Source: Jejubacter sp036620675 (lineage in GTDB: Bacteria > Pseudomonadota > Gammaproteobacteria > Enterobacterales > Enterobacteriaceae). Taken from it: 64,000 nt of DNA. Under the pieces are notes generated by a model, which saw only the letters and a program-made list of their open reading frames with translations, made no database searches and had not been told where the DNA came from. Every line of letters starts with the position of its first letter. Position 1 is the first letter of the stretch. The stretch lies in the NCBI GenBank assembly GCA_036620675.1, contig JAZHEE010000013.1. One strand, written 5' to 3'. Position numbers and translations under genes: made by a program. Shown one piece after another: positions 35,068 through 43,313 of this stretch.

Positions 35068-36042
35068 ATGCACTACCAGACCCTGGGAACCACCGATCTT
35101 AAGATATCCTCACTCTGCCTGGGTTGTATGACCTTTGGCGAGCCCAGTCGCGGCAACCATCCCTGGACGCTGCCGGAAGAGAGTAGCCGGCCGCTGATTA
35201 AGCAGGCTCTGGAAAAAGGCATCAACTTTTTCGATACCGCCAACAGCTATTCCGACGGCAGCAGCGAAGAGATTGTCGGCCGGGCGCTGCGGGATTTTGC
35301 CAGACGTGACGACGTAGTGGTCGCCACCAAGGTCTATTTTCCGGTTAGCGATCAGGGCGCCGGACTCTCCCGGGCCCAGATCCGTCGCGCTATCGACGAT
35401 AGCCTGCGGCGACTGGGCATGGACTATGTCGATCTGTACCAGATACATCGCTGGGATCCCTTTACCCCGCTGGAAGAGACGCTGGAAGCGCTGGACGAAG
35501 TAGTGAAGGCGGGCAAGGCGCGCTATATCGGCGCTTCATCGATGTATGCCTGGCAATTCGCCAAAGCGCTCTATACGCAGCAGTATCGGGGATGGGCCCG
35601 TTTTGTCACCATGCAGAATCAGTACAACCTGATTCAGCGCGAAGAAGAGCGGGAAATGCTGCCGCTGTGCGCGGCGGAAAAAGTGGCGGTCATCCCCTGG
35701 AGCCCGCTGGCTCGCGGCCGCCTGGCGCGCCCCTGGGGGGAAACCACCGCCCGCCAGGCCTCTGACGAATATGGGAAAACGCTCTATACCGACAGCGAAG
35801 AGAACGATGAACAGGTAGCCAGACGCCTGGCCCGTATCGCCCAGGATAAAAACGCCAGTCTGGCGCAGGTGGCGCTGGCCTGGCTGATGAGCAAACCGGG
35901 TATCGCTGCCCCGATCATCGGCGCCTCGCGCCCCGATCAACTGGACGAGCTGGTGAAATCAGTGGAGGTAAAACTGACGGAAGAAGAGATTGCCGAACTG
36001 GAGATGCTCTACCAACCGCATCACGTGGTGGGATTTAAATAG
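35068..36042 (+). CDS. yajO: Aldo-keto reductase YajO
   Basis: The 324-residue protein is an NADPH-dependent aldo-keto reductase. The active-site tetrad can be read in DTANSYSDGSSE (Asp and Tyr), VVATKVYFP (Lys) and YQIHRWDP (His). A cofactor-binding segment GASRPDQLDELVKSV lies near the C-terminus. In E. coli the enzyme has been linked to formation of DXP from ribulose 5-phosphate, which would fit its place after dxs; that role here is inference. A perfect hairpin follows the stop. Confidence 0.95.
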   Translation: MHYQTLGTTDLKISSLCLGCMTFGEPSRGNHPWTLPEESSRPLIKQALEKGINFFDTANSYSDGSSEEIVGRALRDFARRDDVVVATKVYFPVSDQGAGLSRAQIRRAIDDSLRRLGMDYVDLYQIHRWDPFTPLEETLEALDEVVKAGKARYIGASSMYAWQFAKALYTQQYRGWARFVTMQNQYNLIQREEEREMLPLCAAEKVAVIPWSPLARGRLARPWGETTARQASDEYGKTLYTDSEENDEQVARRLARIAQDKNASLAQVALAWLMSKPGIAAPIIGASRPDQLDELVKSVEVKLTEEEIAELEMLYQPHHVVGFK

Positions 36043-36047
36043 CAGAA

Positions 36048-36075
36048 GGCGCCCCTGACTGAAGTCAGGGGCGCC
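36048..36075. terminator. Hairpin between convergent yajO and pgpA
   Basis: A GC-rich stem of about 12 bp (36048-36060 with 36063-36075) lies just past the yajO stop and just before the pgpA stop. It has no long T tract. Confidence 0.65.
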
Positions 36076-36081
36076 GACAAA

Positions 36082-36591
36082 TTACAGCAGTGGCCAGTAA
36101 TAACCTGCAAACCAGAGGATCGCTGCGGCGATCACTCCGGCCACGATATCATCCACCATAATCCCCATTCCGCCGTGCACATTGCGATCAAACCAGCGGA
36201 TCGGCCAGGGTTTCCACATATCCAGAATCCGGAACAGCACAAAACCCGCGGCTATCCAGCGCCAGTCAGCGACAGGGATCGCCATCAGGGTAATCCACAT
36301 TCCAATAAACTCATCCCAGACGATGCTGCCGTGATCGTGAACTCCCATATCCCGGGCGGTTCGGTGGCACAGCCAGACACCGATACAGATGCCTGACAGC
36401 AGCAGCAGCGCATAAAGATCCGTCGGCAGCCGGTGAAACAGCCACCAGAAGGGAATCGCAGCCAGCGAGCCCATGGTGCCCGGCACCACCGGGCTCAGCC
36501 CGCTGCCAAATCCCGTTGCCAGCAGGTGACAGGGATTACGTAAATTCAGACGGCGCTTCGCGGCCGCATTACTCTCTCGCAAAGTGGTCAT
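36082..36591 (-). CDS. pgpA: Phosphatidylglycerophosphatase A
   Basis: PgpA removes the phosphate from phosphatidylglycerophosphate to give phosphatidylglycerol, in the inner membrane. The 169-residue protein has the family blocks GFGSGLSPVVPGTMGSLAA, HDHGSIVWDEFIGMW (acidic residues bind Mg) and FRILDMWKPWPIRWFD, with about four hydrophobic segments. The start at 36591 (MTTLRESN) is preferred because it gives the family length; an upstream in-frame ATG at 36645 lies deep inside thiL. It overlaps thiL by 23 bases, the known thiL-pgpA coupling. Confidence 0.95.
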   Translation of the reverse strand: MTTLRESNAAAKRRLNLRNPCHLLATGFGSGLSPVVPGTMGSLAAIPFWWLFHRLPTDLYALLLLSGICIGVWLCHRTARDMGVHDHGSIVWDEFIGMWITLMAIPVADWRWIAAGFVLFRILDMWKPWPIRWFDRNVHGGMGIMVDDIVAGVIAAAILWFAGYYWPLL

Positions 36592-37546
36592 AGCCCTTCC
36601 ATTCCAGCGTAACGACCCGTCCTTCCCGGGTAAGACGCAGTCCATCCGCTGCGGCAGTCATCTGTCCGATACAGCTCCAGGGGGCGCCGGTCTGGCCTAA
36701 AGCCACTTCCAGCGCGCCGCGGTTGCGCTCCGGCGCGGTAAAGCACAGTTCATAATCTTCACCGCCGGAAAGCGCCCAGCGCAGCACCTGATCCGGCGTT
36801 GCGCTCTGTTGCAGTTCACGTGATAGCGGCAGTTTTTCCAGCTCCAGACGAGCGCCGCAGTCGCTCGCTTTAAGGATATGCCCCAAATCGGCAATCAGAC
36901 CATCAGAGATGTCTATCGCGCTGGAAGCCAGGTCTCGTAGCGCCTTGCCCTGCAAAATACGGGGCGTCGGCCGCAGATGGCGCTGTACCAGATAGCGGGC
37001 ATCCTGCGGATTCTCCGCTGATAACTCACCCTGCAAAATCGCCAGACCGGCAGCGCTATCCCCCAGGGTTCCGGTCACATAAATCCAGTCGCCCGCCTGC
37101 GCGCCGCTGCGTTTCAGCGCACGCCCGGCAGGCACATAGCCGTGAATGCCCAGGGTCATAGAAAGCGGGCCACGGGTGGTATCGCCGCCAATCAACTGCA
37201 TATCATAGTAGTTAAGCTGTTCGAACAGGCTATCGCTGAAGGCCTGTAGCCACGCCTCATCCACCGACGGTAGCGTCAGCGCCAGAGTCAGCCAGGCAGG
37301 ATCGGCCCCCATCGCGGCCAGGTCACTAAGATTTACCGCCAGCGCCTTACAGGCCAGATCGGCAGGATCAATATCCGCCAGAAAATGCGTGCCGCCCACC
37401 AGGGTATCGGTACTGATAGCCAGCCACTGTTTTTCCGGCACCGCCAGCAGTGCGCAGTCGTCGCCAATGCCGGTTTCCACATCGCGTCGCAGCGTGCGGG
37501 CGCGATCAAAATAACGGGCAATCAGAGAAAATTCGCCGCTTGCCAT
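36569..37546 (-). CDS. thiL: Thiamine-monophosphate kinase
   Basis: ThiL phosphorylates thiamine monophosphate to thiamine diphosphate with ATP. The 325-residue protein is of the PurM/AIR-synthase-like superfamily, with the metal and nucleotide segments GIGDDCALL, STDTLVGGTHF and NLSDLAAMGADPAWL near the N-terminus and IDISDGLIADLGHIL at about 210. It follows nusB on the same strand after a short hairpin and overlaps pgpA. Confidence 0.97.
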   Translation of the reverse strand: MASGEFSLIARYFDRARTLRRDVETGIGDDCALLAVPEKQWLAISTDTLVGGTHFLADIDPADLACKALAVNLSDLAAMGADPAWLTLALTLPSVDEAWLQAFSDSLFEQLNYYDMQLIGGDTTRGPLSMTLGIHGYVPAGRALKRSGAQAGDWIYVTGTLGDSAAGLAILQGELSAENPQDARYLVQRHLRPTPRILQGKALRDLASSAIDISDGLIADLGHILKASDCGARLELEKLPLSRELQQSATPDQVLRWALSGGEDYELCFTAPERNRGALEVALGQTGAPWSCIGQMTAAADGLRLTREGRVVTLEWKGYDHFARE

Positions 37547-37577
37547 AGGGAATGCCTCAACTCAGGGGATAAAGAAC

Positions 37578-37600
37578 AAAGGCTGGCACTGCCAGCCTTT
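37578..37600 (-). terminator. Hairpin between nusB and thiL
   Basis: AAAGGCTGG pairs with CCAGCCTTT around a small loop, just past the nusB stop. The T tract is short, so it may be a weak attenuator within the operon. Confidence 0.55.
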
Positions 37601-37604
37601 CAGG

Positions 37605-38024
37605 CTACTTCTTACGGGGACGAATATGGGGAGCGGCTTTATCCAGCACGCCATTGACGAATTTGTGGCTATCTTCAGCGCCGAAGGTTTTCGCCAGTTC
37701 AATCGCTTCGTTGATCGCCACTTTGTACGGCACATCGTCACGTTTGGACAGCTCATACAGCGCAAGGCGCAGTACCGCCTTTTCCACCTGCCCCAGCTCA
37801 TCGAGCTGGCGGGAAAGATAAGGCGCCATCAGATTATCGAGATACGCGCTGTTGGTCGCCACCCCGCTGAGCAGTTCACGGAAGTACGTTACGTCAACGT
37901 CCTTGACGTCCTGTTCCGCCAGGAACTGGTATTCAACATCGGCGATGTCGTTCTGGGATAACTGCCAGGAGTACAGCGCCTGGACGGCACACTCACGGGC
38001 ACGACGACGAGCAGCAGGTTTCAC
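37605..38024 (-). CDS. nusB: Transcription antitermination factor NusB
   Basis: NusB binds boxA RNA with S10 (NusE) and promotes antitermination at ribosomal RNA operons. The 139 residues equal the E. coli length. The family segments ARRRARECAVQALYSWQLS at the N-terminus and FVNGVLDKAAP at the C-terminus are conserved, in an all-helical protein. It follows ribE by 19 bases in the conserved order nrdR-ribD-ribE-nusB-thiL-pgpA. Confidence 0.98.
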   Translation of the reverse strand: MKPAARRRARECAVQALYSWQLSQNDIADVEYQFLAEQDVKDVDVTYFRELLSGVATNSAYLDNLMAPYLSRQLDELGQVEKAVLRLALYELSKRDDVPYKVAINEAIELAKTFGAEDSHKFVNGVLDKAAPHIRPRKK

Positions 38025-38043
38025 GGAATTCCCCTTACTAAAA

Positions 38044-38514
38044 TCAAGCCTTAATGGCTTTTAACACATTAATCATTTCCAGCGCGGTCAGCGCCGCTTC
38101 GGCGCCTTTATTACCGGCTTTGGTTCCAGCACGCTCAATGGCCTGCTCGATGCTTTCGGTAGTGAGTACGCCAAAGGCGACCGGGATTTCACACTCCTGC
38201 GCCACGTGAGCCAGGCCGTTGCTGGCGCCCCCGGCGACGTACTCGAAGTGAGCGGTACCGCCGCGAATAACCGTACCCAACGCGATAACCGCATCGTATT
38301 TACCGGTTTTAGCAAGCGCACCCGCCGTCAGCGGCAGTTCGTACGCGCCCGGAACCCACACCACGGTAATATTTTCATCTTTTACCTGACCGATGCGCTT
38401 CAAAGCATCGATCGCGCCTTCCAGCAGGTTGTCGTTGATGAAGTTGTTAAAACGCGCGATGGTGATGGCAACGCGGGCATCCGGCGCTGCGACGTTAGCT
38501 TCAATAATGTTCAT
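38044..38514 (-). CDS. ribE: 6,7-dimethyl-8-ribityllumazine synthase
   Basis: RibE (RibH) joins the RibD product with 3,4-dihydroxy-2-butanone 4-phosphate to form lumazine, the direct precursor of riboflavin, and assembles into a 60-subunit shell. The 156 residues match E. coli. Substrate-binding segments are visible in WVPGAYELPL and VIRGGTAHFEYV, with the active-site histidine in the latter. It follows ribD, but an ERIC-like element fills the 300 bases between them. Confidence 0.98.
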   Translation of the reverse strand: MNIIEANVAAPDARVAITIARFNNFINDNLLEGAIDALKRIGQVKDENITVVWVPGAYELPLTAGALAKTGKYDAVIALGTVIRGGTAHFEYVAGGASNGLAHVAQECEIPVAFGVLTTESIEQAIERAGTKAGNKGAEAALTALEMINVLKAIKA

Positions 38515-38597
38515 ACTTGTCCTTTACGGGTTCAGTTATCCCCCGATACAGGGGGGCGGATTCTATCATAAAGTTCAACGCTCTGCTCAGGCTTTGT

Positions 38598-38812
38598 ATA
38601 CCCTAAATAATTCGAGCAGCGGGGCATCATAAACGTGCTTTAGCATGATCCCGCCGGACTCGTAACGCGGCAAGGAAGTGACAAACCAGTTTACCGGTTT
38701 GAACACCCCTTGCTTTGGCCCGCAGGCTCATAACCCCGAGAGCATAGCCGTACTATGTGGCCGGGGCGAACGAGTACCGCCAACGCCCCCACTGCCTGAA
38801 TCATAACGGATA
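38598..38812. repeat. Composite ERIC-like element between ribD and ribE
   Basis: The left end reads ATACCCTAAATAATTCGAG. The right part has CCCGAGAGCATAGCCG...TATGTGGCCGGGGCGAACG and CCGCCAACGCC, which is the ERIC core and right arm. About 100 bases of unrelated sequence lie between. The element fills nearly the whole 300-base gap between ribE and ribD, inside a run of genes that is otherwise tight. No gene is present in the gap. Confidence 0.65.
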
Positions 38813-38814
38813 TA

Positions 38815-39930
38815 TTATGCGCCAGCAGGAGTCAGCGTCATGCGCAGATCGGGCCCTATCGCCCGTACTTCGCTGAACTCAAAGCCTGGCGCATCGGCCA
38901 GTCGATCAAGCCCAGGCAGGCGACACAGCCCCCGGGCGCCGTCACCCAGAAGCTTTGGCGCCAGATAGACGATCAGTTCGTCCACCAGCCCGGCCTGCAA
39001 CAGCGCGCCAGCCAGGGTAGCGCCGGCTTCAACCCATACTGAGTTTATCTGACGTCGACCAAGCTGCATCATCAGCGCCACCAGATCGATATGCCCCTGA
39101 CGCTCCGGCAACAGCAGTTGGTCAACCTCCCCGGGCCAGTCAGCGTCATCGCGCGCCAGACGCGCCAGCCAGGTTTCACCGGGCTGCTGTACCAGTCGAT
39201 GCTGCGGCGTCACCCGGTTACGGCTGTCTACCACTACCCTGATGGGTTGACGTACGTTAGCCTTCGGGTAGCTCGCCCGGGTAGCTTCATCCAGCTCATT
39301 CCAGCGCACCGTCAGGGATGGGTCGTCCGCCAGCACCGTTGCGCTACTGGTCAGAATCGCCGCGCTCTGCGCTCTCAGACGTTGCACATCGCGTCGCGCC
39401 TGAGGGGACGTAATCCACTGACTTTCGCCGCTGGCCATGGCAGTACCGCCATCCAGAGAAGCGCCCATCTTAAGCTGTACCCAGGGAAAACCGGTGCGCA
39501 TCCGCTTTAAAAAGCCGCGATTGAGCGCCTCGGCTTCATTCATCATCAGGCCGTGACTAACCTCGATACCGGCTTCACGCAGGCGATGCATACCGCGTCC
39601 GGCCACCTGGGGGTTGGGATCCTGCATCGCCACCACCACCCGGGCGACGCCTGCGGCGATCAGCGCTTCACAGCACGGCGGCGTGCGTCCGTGATGGCTG
39701 CAAGGCTCCAGGGTCACGTATGCGGTGGCACCACGCGCCTGCTCTCCTGCCATACGCAAGGCATGAACCTCAGCGTGTGGCTCACCGGCGCGGTAGTGAA
39801 AGCCTTCACCGACAACGGCGCCATCGCGGGCGATAACGCAACCAACCCGGGGATTAGGATGAGTGGTAAAGCGCCCACGGCGCGCAAGCTCCAGCGCACG
39901 CGCCATATAGATTTGGTCCTGCATGAGCAT
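38815..39930 (-). CDS. ribD: Bifunctional riboflavin deaminase/reductase RibD
   Basis: RibD deaminates the GTP-derived pyrimidine and then reduces its ribose in riboflavin synthesis. The 371-residue protein has an N-terminal cytidine-deaminase-type domain with the zinc site in HAEVHAL and PCSHHGRTPPCC, and a C-terminal dihydrofolate-reductase-like domain (from about 147) with NADPH-binding features. The ATG at 39930 overlaps the nrdR TGA by one base; an internal ATG at 39924 corresponds to the E. coli start and is an alternative. Confidence 0.97.
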   Translation of the reverse strand: MLMQDQIYMARALELARRGRFTTHPNPRVGCVIARDGAVVGEGFHYRAGEPHAEVHALRMAGEQARGATAYVTLEPCSHHGRTPPCCEALIAAGVARVVVAMQDPNPQVAGRGMHRLREAGIEVSHGLMMNEAEALNRGFLKRMRTGFPWVQLKMGASLDGGTAMASGESQWITSPQARRDVQRLRAQSAAILTSSATVLADDPSLTVRWNELDEATRASYPKANVRQPIRVVVDSRNRVTPQHRLVQQPGETWLARLARDDADWPGEVDQLLLPERQGHIDLVALMMQLGRRQINSVWVEAGATLAGALLQAGLVDELIVYLAPKLLGDGARGLCRLPGLDRLADAPGFEFSEVRAIGPDLRMTLTPAGA

Positions 39931-40379
39931 CAGTCCTGTAAACGGGCAATCTCTTCGCCAAATTCGCGAATATCTTCAAAGCTGCGATAAACAGAAGCAA
40001 AACGAATGTAGGCCACTTTATCCAGCTTTTTAAGCTGTTCCATGACCAGATTGCCGATCTCTTTACTGGGAATTTCGCGCTCACCGGTCGCGCGTAGCTG
40101 GGATTTAATATGATTTAACGCCATTTCGACGTCATCAGAACTGACCGGCCGCTTTTCCAGCGCTTTTTGCATGCCGCTGCGCAGTTTGTCTTCGTTAAAA
40201 GGCTCGCGGACATCGTTGCTTTTTATCACCCGTGGCATAACCAGCTCCGCCACTTCGAAAGTGGTAAAGCGCTCGTGGCACACCAGGCACTGACGGCGGC
40301 GACGTACCGACGATCCCTCGCCCACCAGGCGGGAATCGATCACTTTGGTGTCCACAGCGAAACAAAATGGGCAATGCAT
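39930..40379 (-). CDS. nrdR: Transcriptional repressor NrdR
   Basis: NrdR represses ribonucleotide reductase genes in response to ATP/dATP. The 149-residue product has an N-terminal four-cysteine zinc ribbon (CPFC near residue 3 and CLVC near 31) and an ATP-cone domain (about 49-139, beginning PRVIKSNDVREPFNEDK). It is the first gene of the minus-strand run that continues with ribD. No NrdR box was sought outside this window. Confidence 0.98.
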   Translation of the reverse strand: MHCPFCFAVDTKVIDSRLVGEGSSVRRRRQCLVCHERFTTFEVAELVMPRVIKSNDVREPFNEDKLRSGMQKALEKRPVSSDDVEMALNHIKSQLRATGEREIPSKEIGNLVMEQLKKLDKVAYIRFASVYRSFEDIREFGEEIARLQD

Positions 40380-40534
40380 AGGGCTACCTGTATCCGGAAA
40401 TGATGACTGTTTTACAGTTTACCCTGTAACGCCCGGGACAACAAAGAGGCCAGGGCTTTGAGACAAAGGATCTATGTTTTCCGTCACACAGCTTCTACTA
40501 TTACAGTAACTCACTGAACACAAGGAACCTTTTT

Positions 40535-41113
40535 ATGATGACAACACGTTGCCTGAAGCTGATTCTGGCAGGAAGTCTTTTCACGCTCACTGCCTGCGCC
40601 GCCCAAAAAGAGGTGCGCCAGGTCAGCAATGAGGTGCAGGCAATGAATCAGCAAATGAATAAGCTGAGCCAGCAGTCAGTGAAGCTAACCCAGCAGAACG
40701 CCCTGAACGCCAGTTCCACCAGCGGCGCTTACCTGTTGCCGGATTCGAAAGCCGCCGCCCAACTGGATAGCCAGATAGGCACCCTGACCATGACCCTAAG
40801 CAATGTAGTCGCGACCAATAATGGCACCCGCGCCACACTCACCATTCACGGTGGTAACAGCGCACCGCTGCCCGCCTTTAGCGGCAAGGTAGAATGGGGT
40901 CAGTTACAGGGCACCCTGGAAAACTACCAGGAAGTTAACGTGCAGACCCACCCAATTAATGTGCCGAAAAGCGTGCTGGTGCCAAGTGATGTCGATATCC
41001 CACTCGATTTGCCGGGTATCACGCCGGATCAACTGGGCTTTATCCGGGTACACGATATTGTTCCGTCGGATCCCAGCTATCAGCCGCCGGCCAAATCCCC
41101 TTTCGCCAGCTAA
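40535..41113 (+). CDS. yajI: Lipoprotein YajI (DUF3251-type)
   Basis: The 192-residue protein starts with a lipoprotein signal whose lipobox LTAC is followed by AAQKE; the +2 alanine suggests the outer membrane. A Gln-rich helical stretch (about 30-60) precedes a beta-rich domain. I assign YajI from its position between nrdR and tsx and the lipoprotein architecture. The function is unknown. AAGGA lies upstream of the start. Confidence 0.82.
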   Translation: MMTTRCLKLILAGSLFTLTACAAQKEVRQVSNEVQAMNQQMNKLSQQSVKLTQQNALNASSTSGAYLLPDSKAAAQLDSQIGTLTMTLSNVVATNNGTRATLTIHGGNSAPLPAFSGKVEWGQLQGTLENYQEVNVQTHPINVPKSVLVPSDVDIPLDLPGITPDQLGFIRVHDIVPSDPSYQPPAKSPFAS

Positions 41114-41396
41114 GCTTCCGCCCGTTCATCCGACGGATGGACGGGCGCCTTCCCCGCCATACAAAAATCCTTTATTGCTAATGTGCCCCCGGACTGGATA
41201 AATCTGACGGAATGCGTAGAATTCCGGCGTCTTTATCACTTATTTGTGAAGGCAATCGATTACCTAAATGATAATCGCGTGAAAAAAGACACATTTTTGT
41301 GAGAAAGGCTTATTTATAATAGCCAGCCTTGCTACGGCGCGCTGAGATGCGCCGGCTTCCCGGAAATGTTCCCGGACAACCGAAAACAGTGGCGAA

Positions 41397-42257
41397 ATGA
41401 TGAAAAAAATAATGTTAGCGGCAGGTGCCGCAGCAGCGCTTTCCTGCTCCTTTTCCGCAAGCGCTGCGGATGGTAATAGCGAATACATCTCGGACTGGTG
41501 GCATCAGAGCGTCAACGTGGTGGGTAGCTACCACACCCGCTTCGGGCCTCAACTGCGTAACGATACCTACCTGGAATACGAAGCCTTTGCGAAGAAGGAC
41601 TGGTTTGATTTCTACGGCTATATCGACGCCCCGCGTTTCTTCGGCGGCGACGGCAATTCCACCGGTATCTGGAATCACGGATCTCCGCTGTTTATGGAGA
41701 TCGAACCGCGTTTTTCCATCGACAAACTGACCGGTCTGGATCTGAGCGTCGGCCCGTTTAAAGAGTGGTACTTTGCCAACAACTATATCTACGATATGGG
41801 CCGTAACAGCGCTAACCGACAGAATACCTGGTATATGGGCCTGGGTACCGATATCGATACTGGCCTGCCGATGAGCCTGTCGCTTAACGTCTACGCCAAA
41901 TATCAGTGGGAAAACTACGGCGCGGCTAACGAAGACAGCTGGGATGGCTACCGCTTCAAAATTAAATACTTTGTGCCTATCACCGATCTGTGGGGCGGCA
42001 AGCTGAGCTACATCGGCTTTACCAACTTCGACTGGGGTTCCGATCTGGGCGATGAACCGAATCGCACCAGTAATTCCATCGCCTCCAGCCACATTCTGGC
42101 GCTGAACTACGACCACTGGCACTACTCATTTGTCGCCCGTTACTTCCATAACGGCGGCCAGTGGCAGGATGGCCCGGAGATGAACTTCGGTAAGGGCGAC
42201 TTCCGGGTTCGCTCTACCGGCTGGGGTTACTACCTGGTGGTGGGGTACAACTTCTAA
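41397..42257 (+). CDS. tsx: Nucleoside-specific channel Tsx
   Basis: Tsx is a 12-stranded outer-membrane channel for nucleosides and a receptor for some phages and colicin K. The 286-residue protein has a cleavable signal peptide (cut near ASAADG) and strongly conserved blocks (YISDWWHQSVNVVGSYHTRFGP, YIGFTNFDWGSDLGD). It ends in the aromatic residue (YNF) used for barrel assembly. A loop after GSDLGD is shorter than in E. coli (294). Two adjacent ATGs (41397 and 41400) are possible starts. TGTGA half-sites at 41245 and 41298 with a TATAAT at 41315 may reflect CRP/CytR control, as in E. coli. Confidence 0.97.
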   Translation: MMKKIMLAAGAAAALSCSFSASAADGNSEYISDWWHQSVNVVGSYHTRFGPQLRNDTYLEYEAFAKKDWFDFYGYIDAPRFFGGDGNSTGIWNHGSPLFMEIEPRFSIDKLTGLDLSVGPFKEWYFANNYIYDMGRNSANRQNTWYMGLGTDIDTGLPMSLSLNVYAKYQWENYGAANEDSWDGYRFKIKYFVPITDLWGGKLSYIGFTNFDWGSDLGDEPNRTSNSIASSHILALNYDHWHYSFVARYFHNGGQWQDGPEMNFGKGDFRVRSTGWGYYLVVGYNF

Positions 42258-42278
42258 GCGCCGGGCATTACCTGGCCA

Positions 42279-42317
42279 AAAAAAAACCGCGACGCCAGAA
42301 ACGTCGCGGTTTTTTTT
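42279..42317. terminator. Bidirectional terminator between tsx and secF
   Basis: An 8-bp GC stem (42287-42294 with 42302-42309, seven-base loop) has A and T runs of eight or more on both sides, which serves both convergent genes. yajD, which E. coli carries here, is absent. Confidence 0.92.
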
Positions 42318-42331
42318 TGGGCTGATGCCGC

Positions 42332-43303
42332 TTATGGCAGAATCGACGGCTGATCCGCTCCCTCTTTTTCCACCTTCTGCTGCTGGATGTGCTCGCGCTT
42401 CATCCCCAGCTTCAGCGCCAGAGCCGACGCCACATAGATGGAAGAGACGGTTCCGATGGATACCCCGATCAGCATCGCCAGCGAAAAGCCTTCCAGCATC
42501 GCGCCGCCGAAGATATAGAGCATCAGAACCACCACCAGCGTGGTTCCGGAGGTCATCAGAGTACGGCTCAGGGTCTGGGTCAGCGACACGTTAAAGATTT
42601 CGTAAGAAGTACCGCGACGAATTCTGCGGAAGTTCTCACGAATACGGTCGGAAACCACGATACTGTCGTTCAGCGAGTAACCGATAACCGACATCAGCGA
42701 AGCAATGATGGTCAGGTCTATCTCGATATGAAACAGCGACAGAATCCCCAGAGTAATCACCACATCGTGCGCCAGCGCGATCACCGCCCCCAGCGCCAGA
42801 CGCCACTCAAAGCGGAACCCCACATAGATAAGGATACTGATCAGCGCCACCAGCAGCGCCATGGCCCCGGCCTGGGCCAGATCGGCCCCTACGCTGGGCC
42901 CGACGAACTCGATACGCTTCACGGTTGCATGCTGGCTGGTCGCTTCGTTAATCACGCTAACGACTTTGTTACCCAGCGCCTGACCGCCAGCTTCGCCTTC
43001 CGCCGGCGGCATACGCACCATCACGTCACGGCTGCTGCCAAAATTCTGCAGCTGCGGTTCGGCAAAGCCCGCTTTTTCCAGCGCTTCACGCATCACATCC
43101 ATCTGCGCCGGTTGTTCCAGGTTGATCTCAATGACCGTACCGCCTGTAAAGTCCAATCCCCAGTTGAAGCCTTTCACGCCGATAATAGCAATCGAGGCGA
43201 TCAGCAACAGCCCGGAGATGGCAAAGGCGACATTGTCCCAGCGCATAAAGTCATAGACTTTACGGCCGTGGTTGAGTTGTTCAACGGTATATTCCTGTGC
43301 CAC
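42332..43303 (-). CDS. secF: Protein translocase subunit SecF
   Basis: SecF forms, with SecD and YajC, the accessory complex that uses proton motive force to pull proteins through SecYEG. The 323-residue protein has six membrane segments with the family motifs GLDFTGGTVIE, LAHDVVITLGIL and GYSLNDSIVVSDRIRE. The last carries the conserved polar residues of helix 4. It starts 10 bases after secD on the same strand and is convergent with tsx. Confidence 0.98.
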   Translation of the reverse strand: MAQEYTVEQLNHGRKVYDFMRWDNVAFAISGLLLIASIAIIGVKGFNWGLDFTGGTVIEINLEQPAQMDVMREALEKAGFAEPQLQNFGSSRDVMVRMPPAEGEAGGQALGNKVVSVINEATSQHATVKRIEFVGPSVGADLAQAGAMALLVALISILIYVGFRFEWRLALGAVIALAHDVVITLGILSLFHIEIDLTIIASLMSVIGYSLNDSIVVSDRIRENFRRIRRGTSYEIFNVSLTQTLSRTLMTSGTTLVVVLMLYIFGGAMLEGFSLAMLIGVSIGTVSSIYVASALALKLGMKREHIQQQKVEKEGADQPSILP

Positions 43304-43313
43304 AACTCACTCC

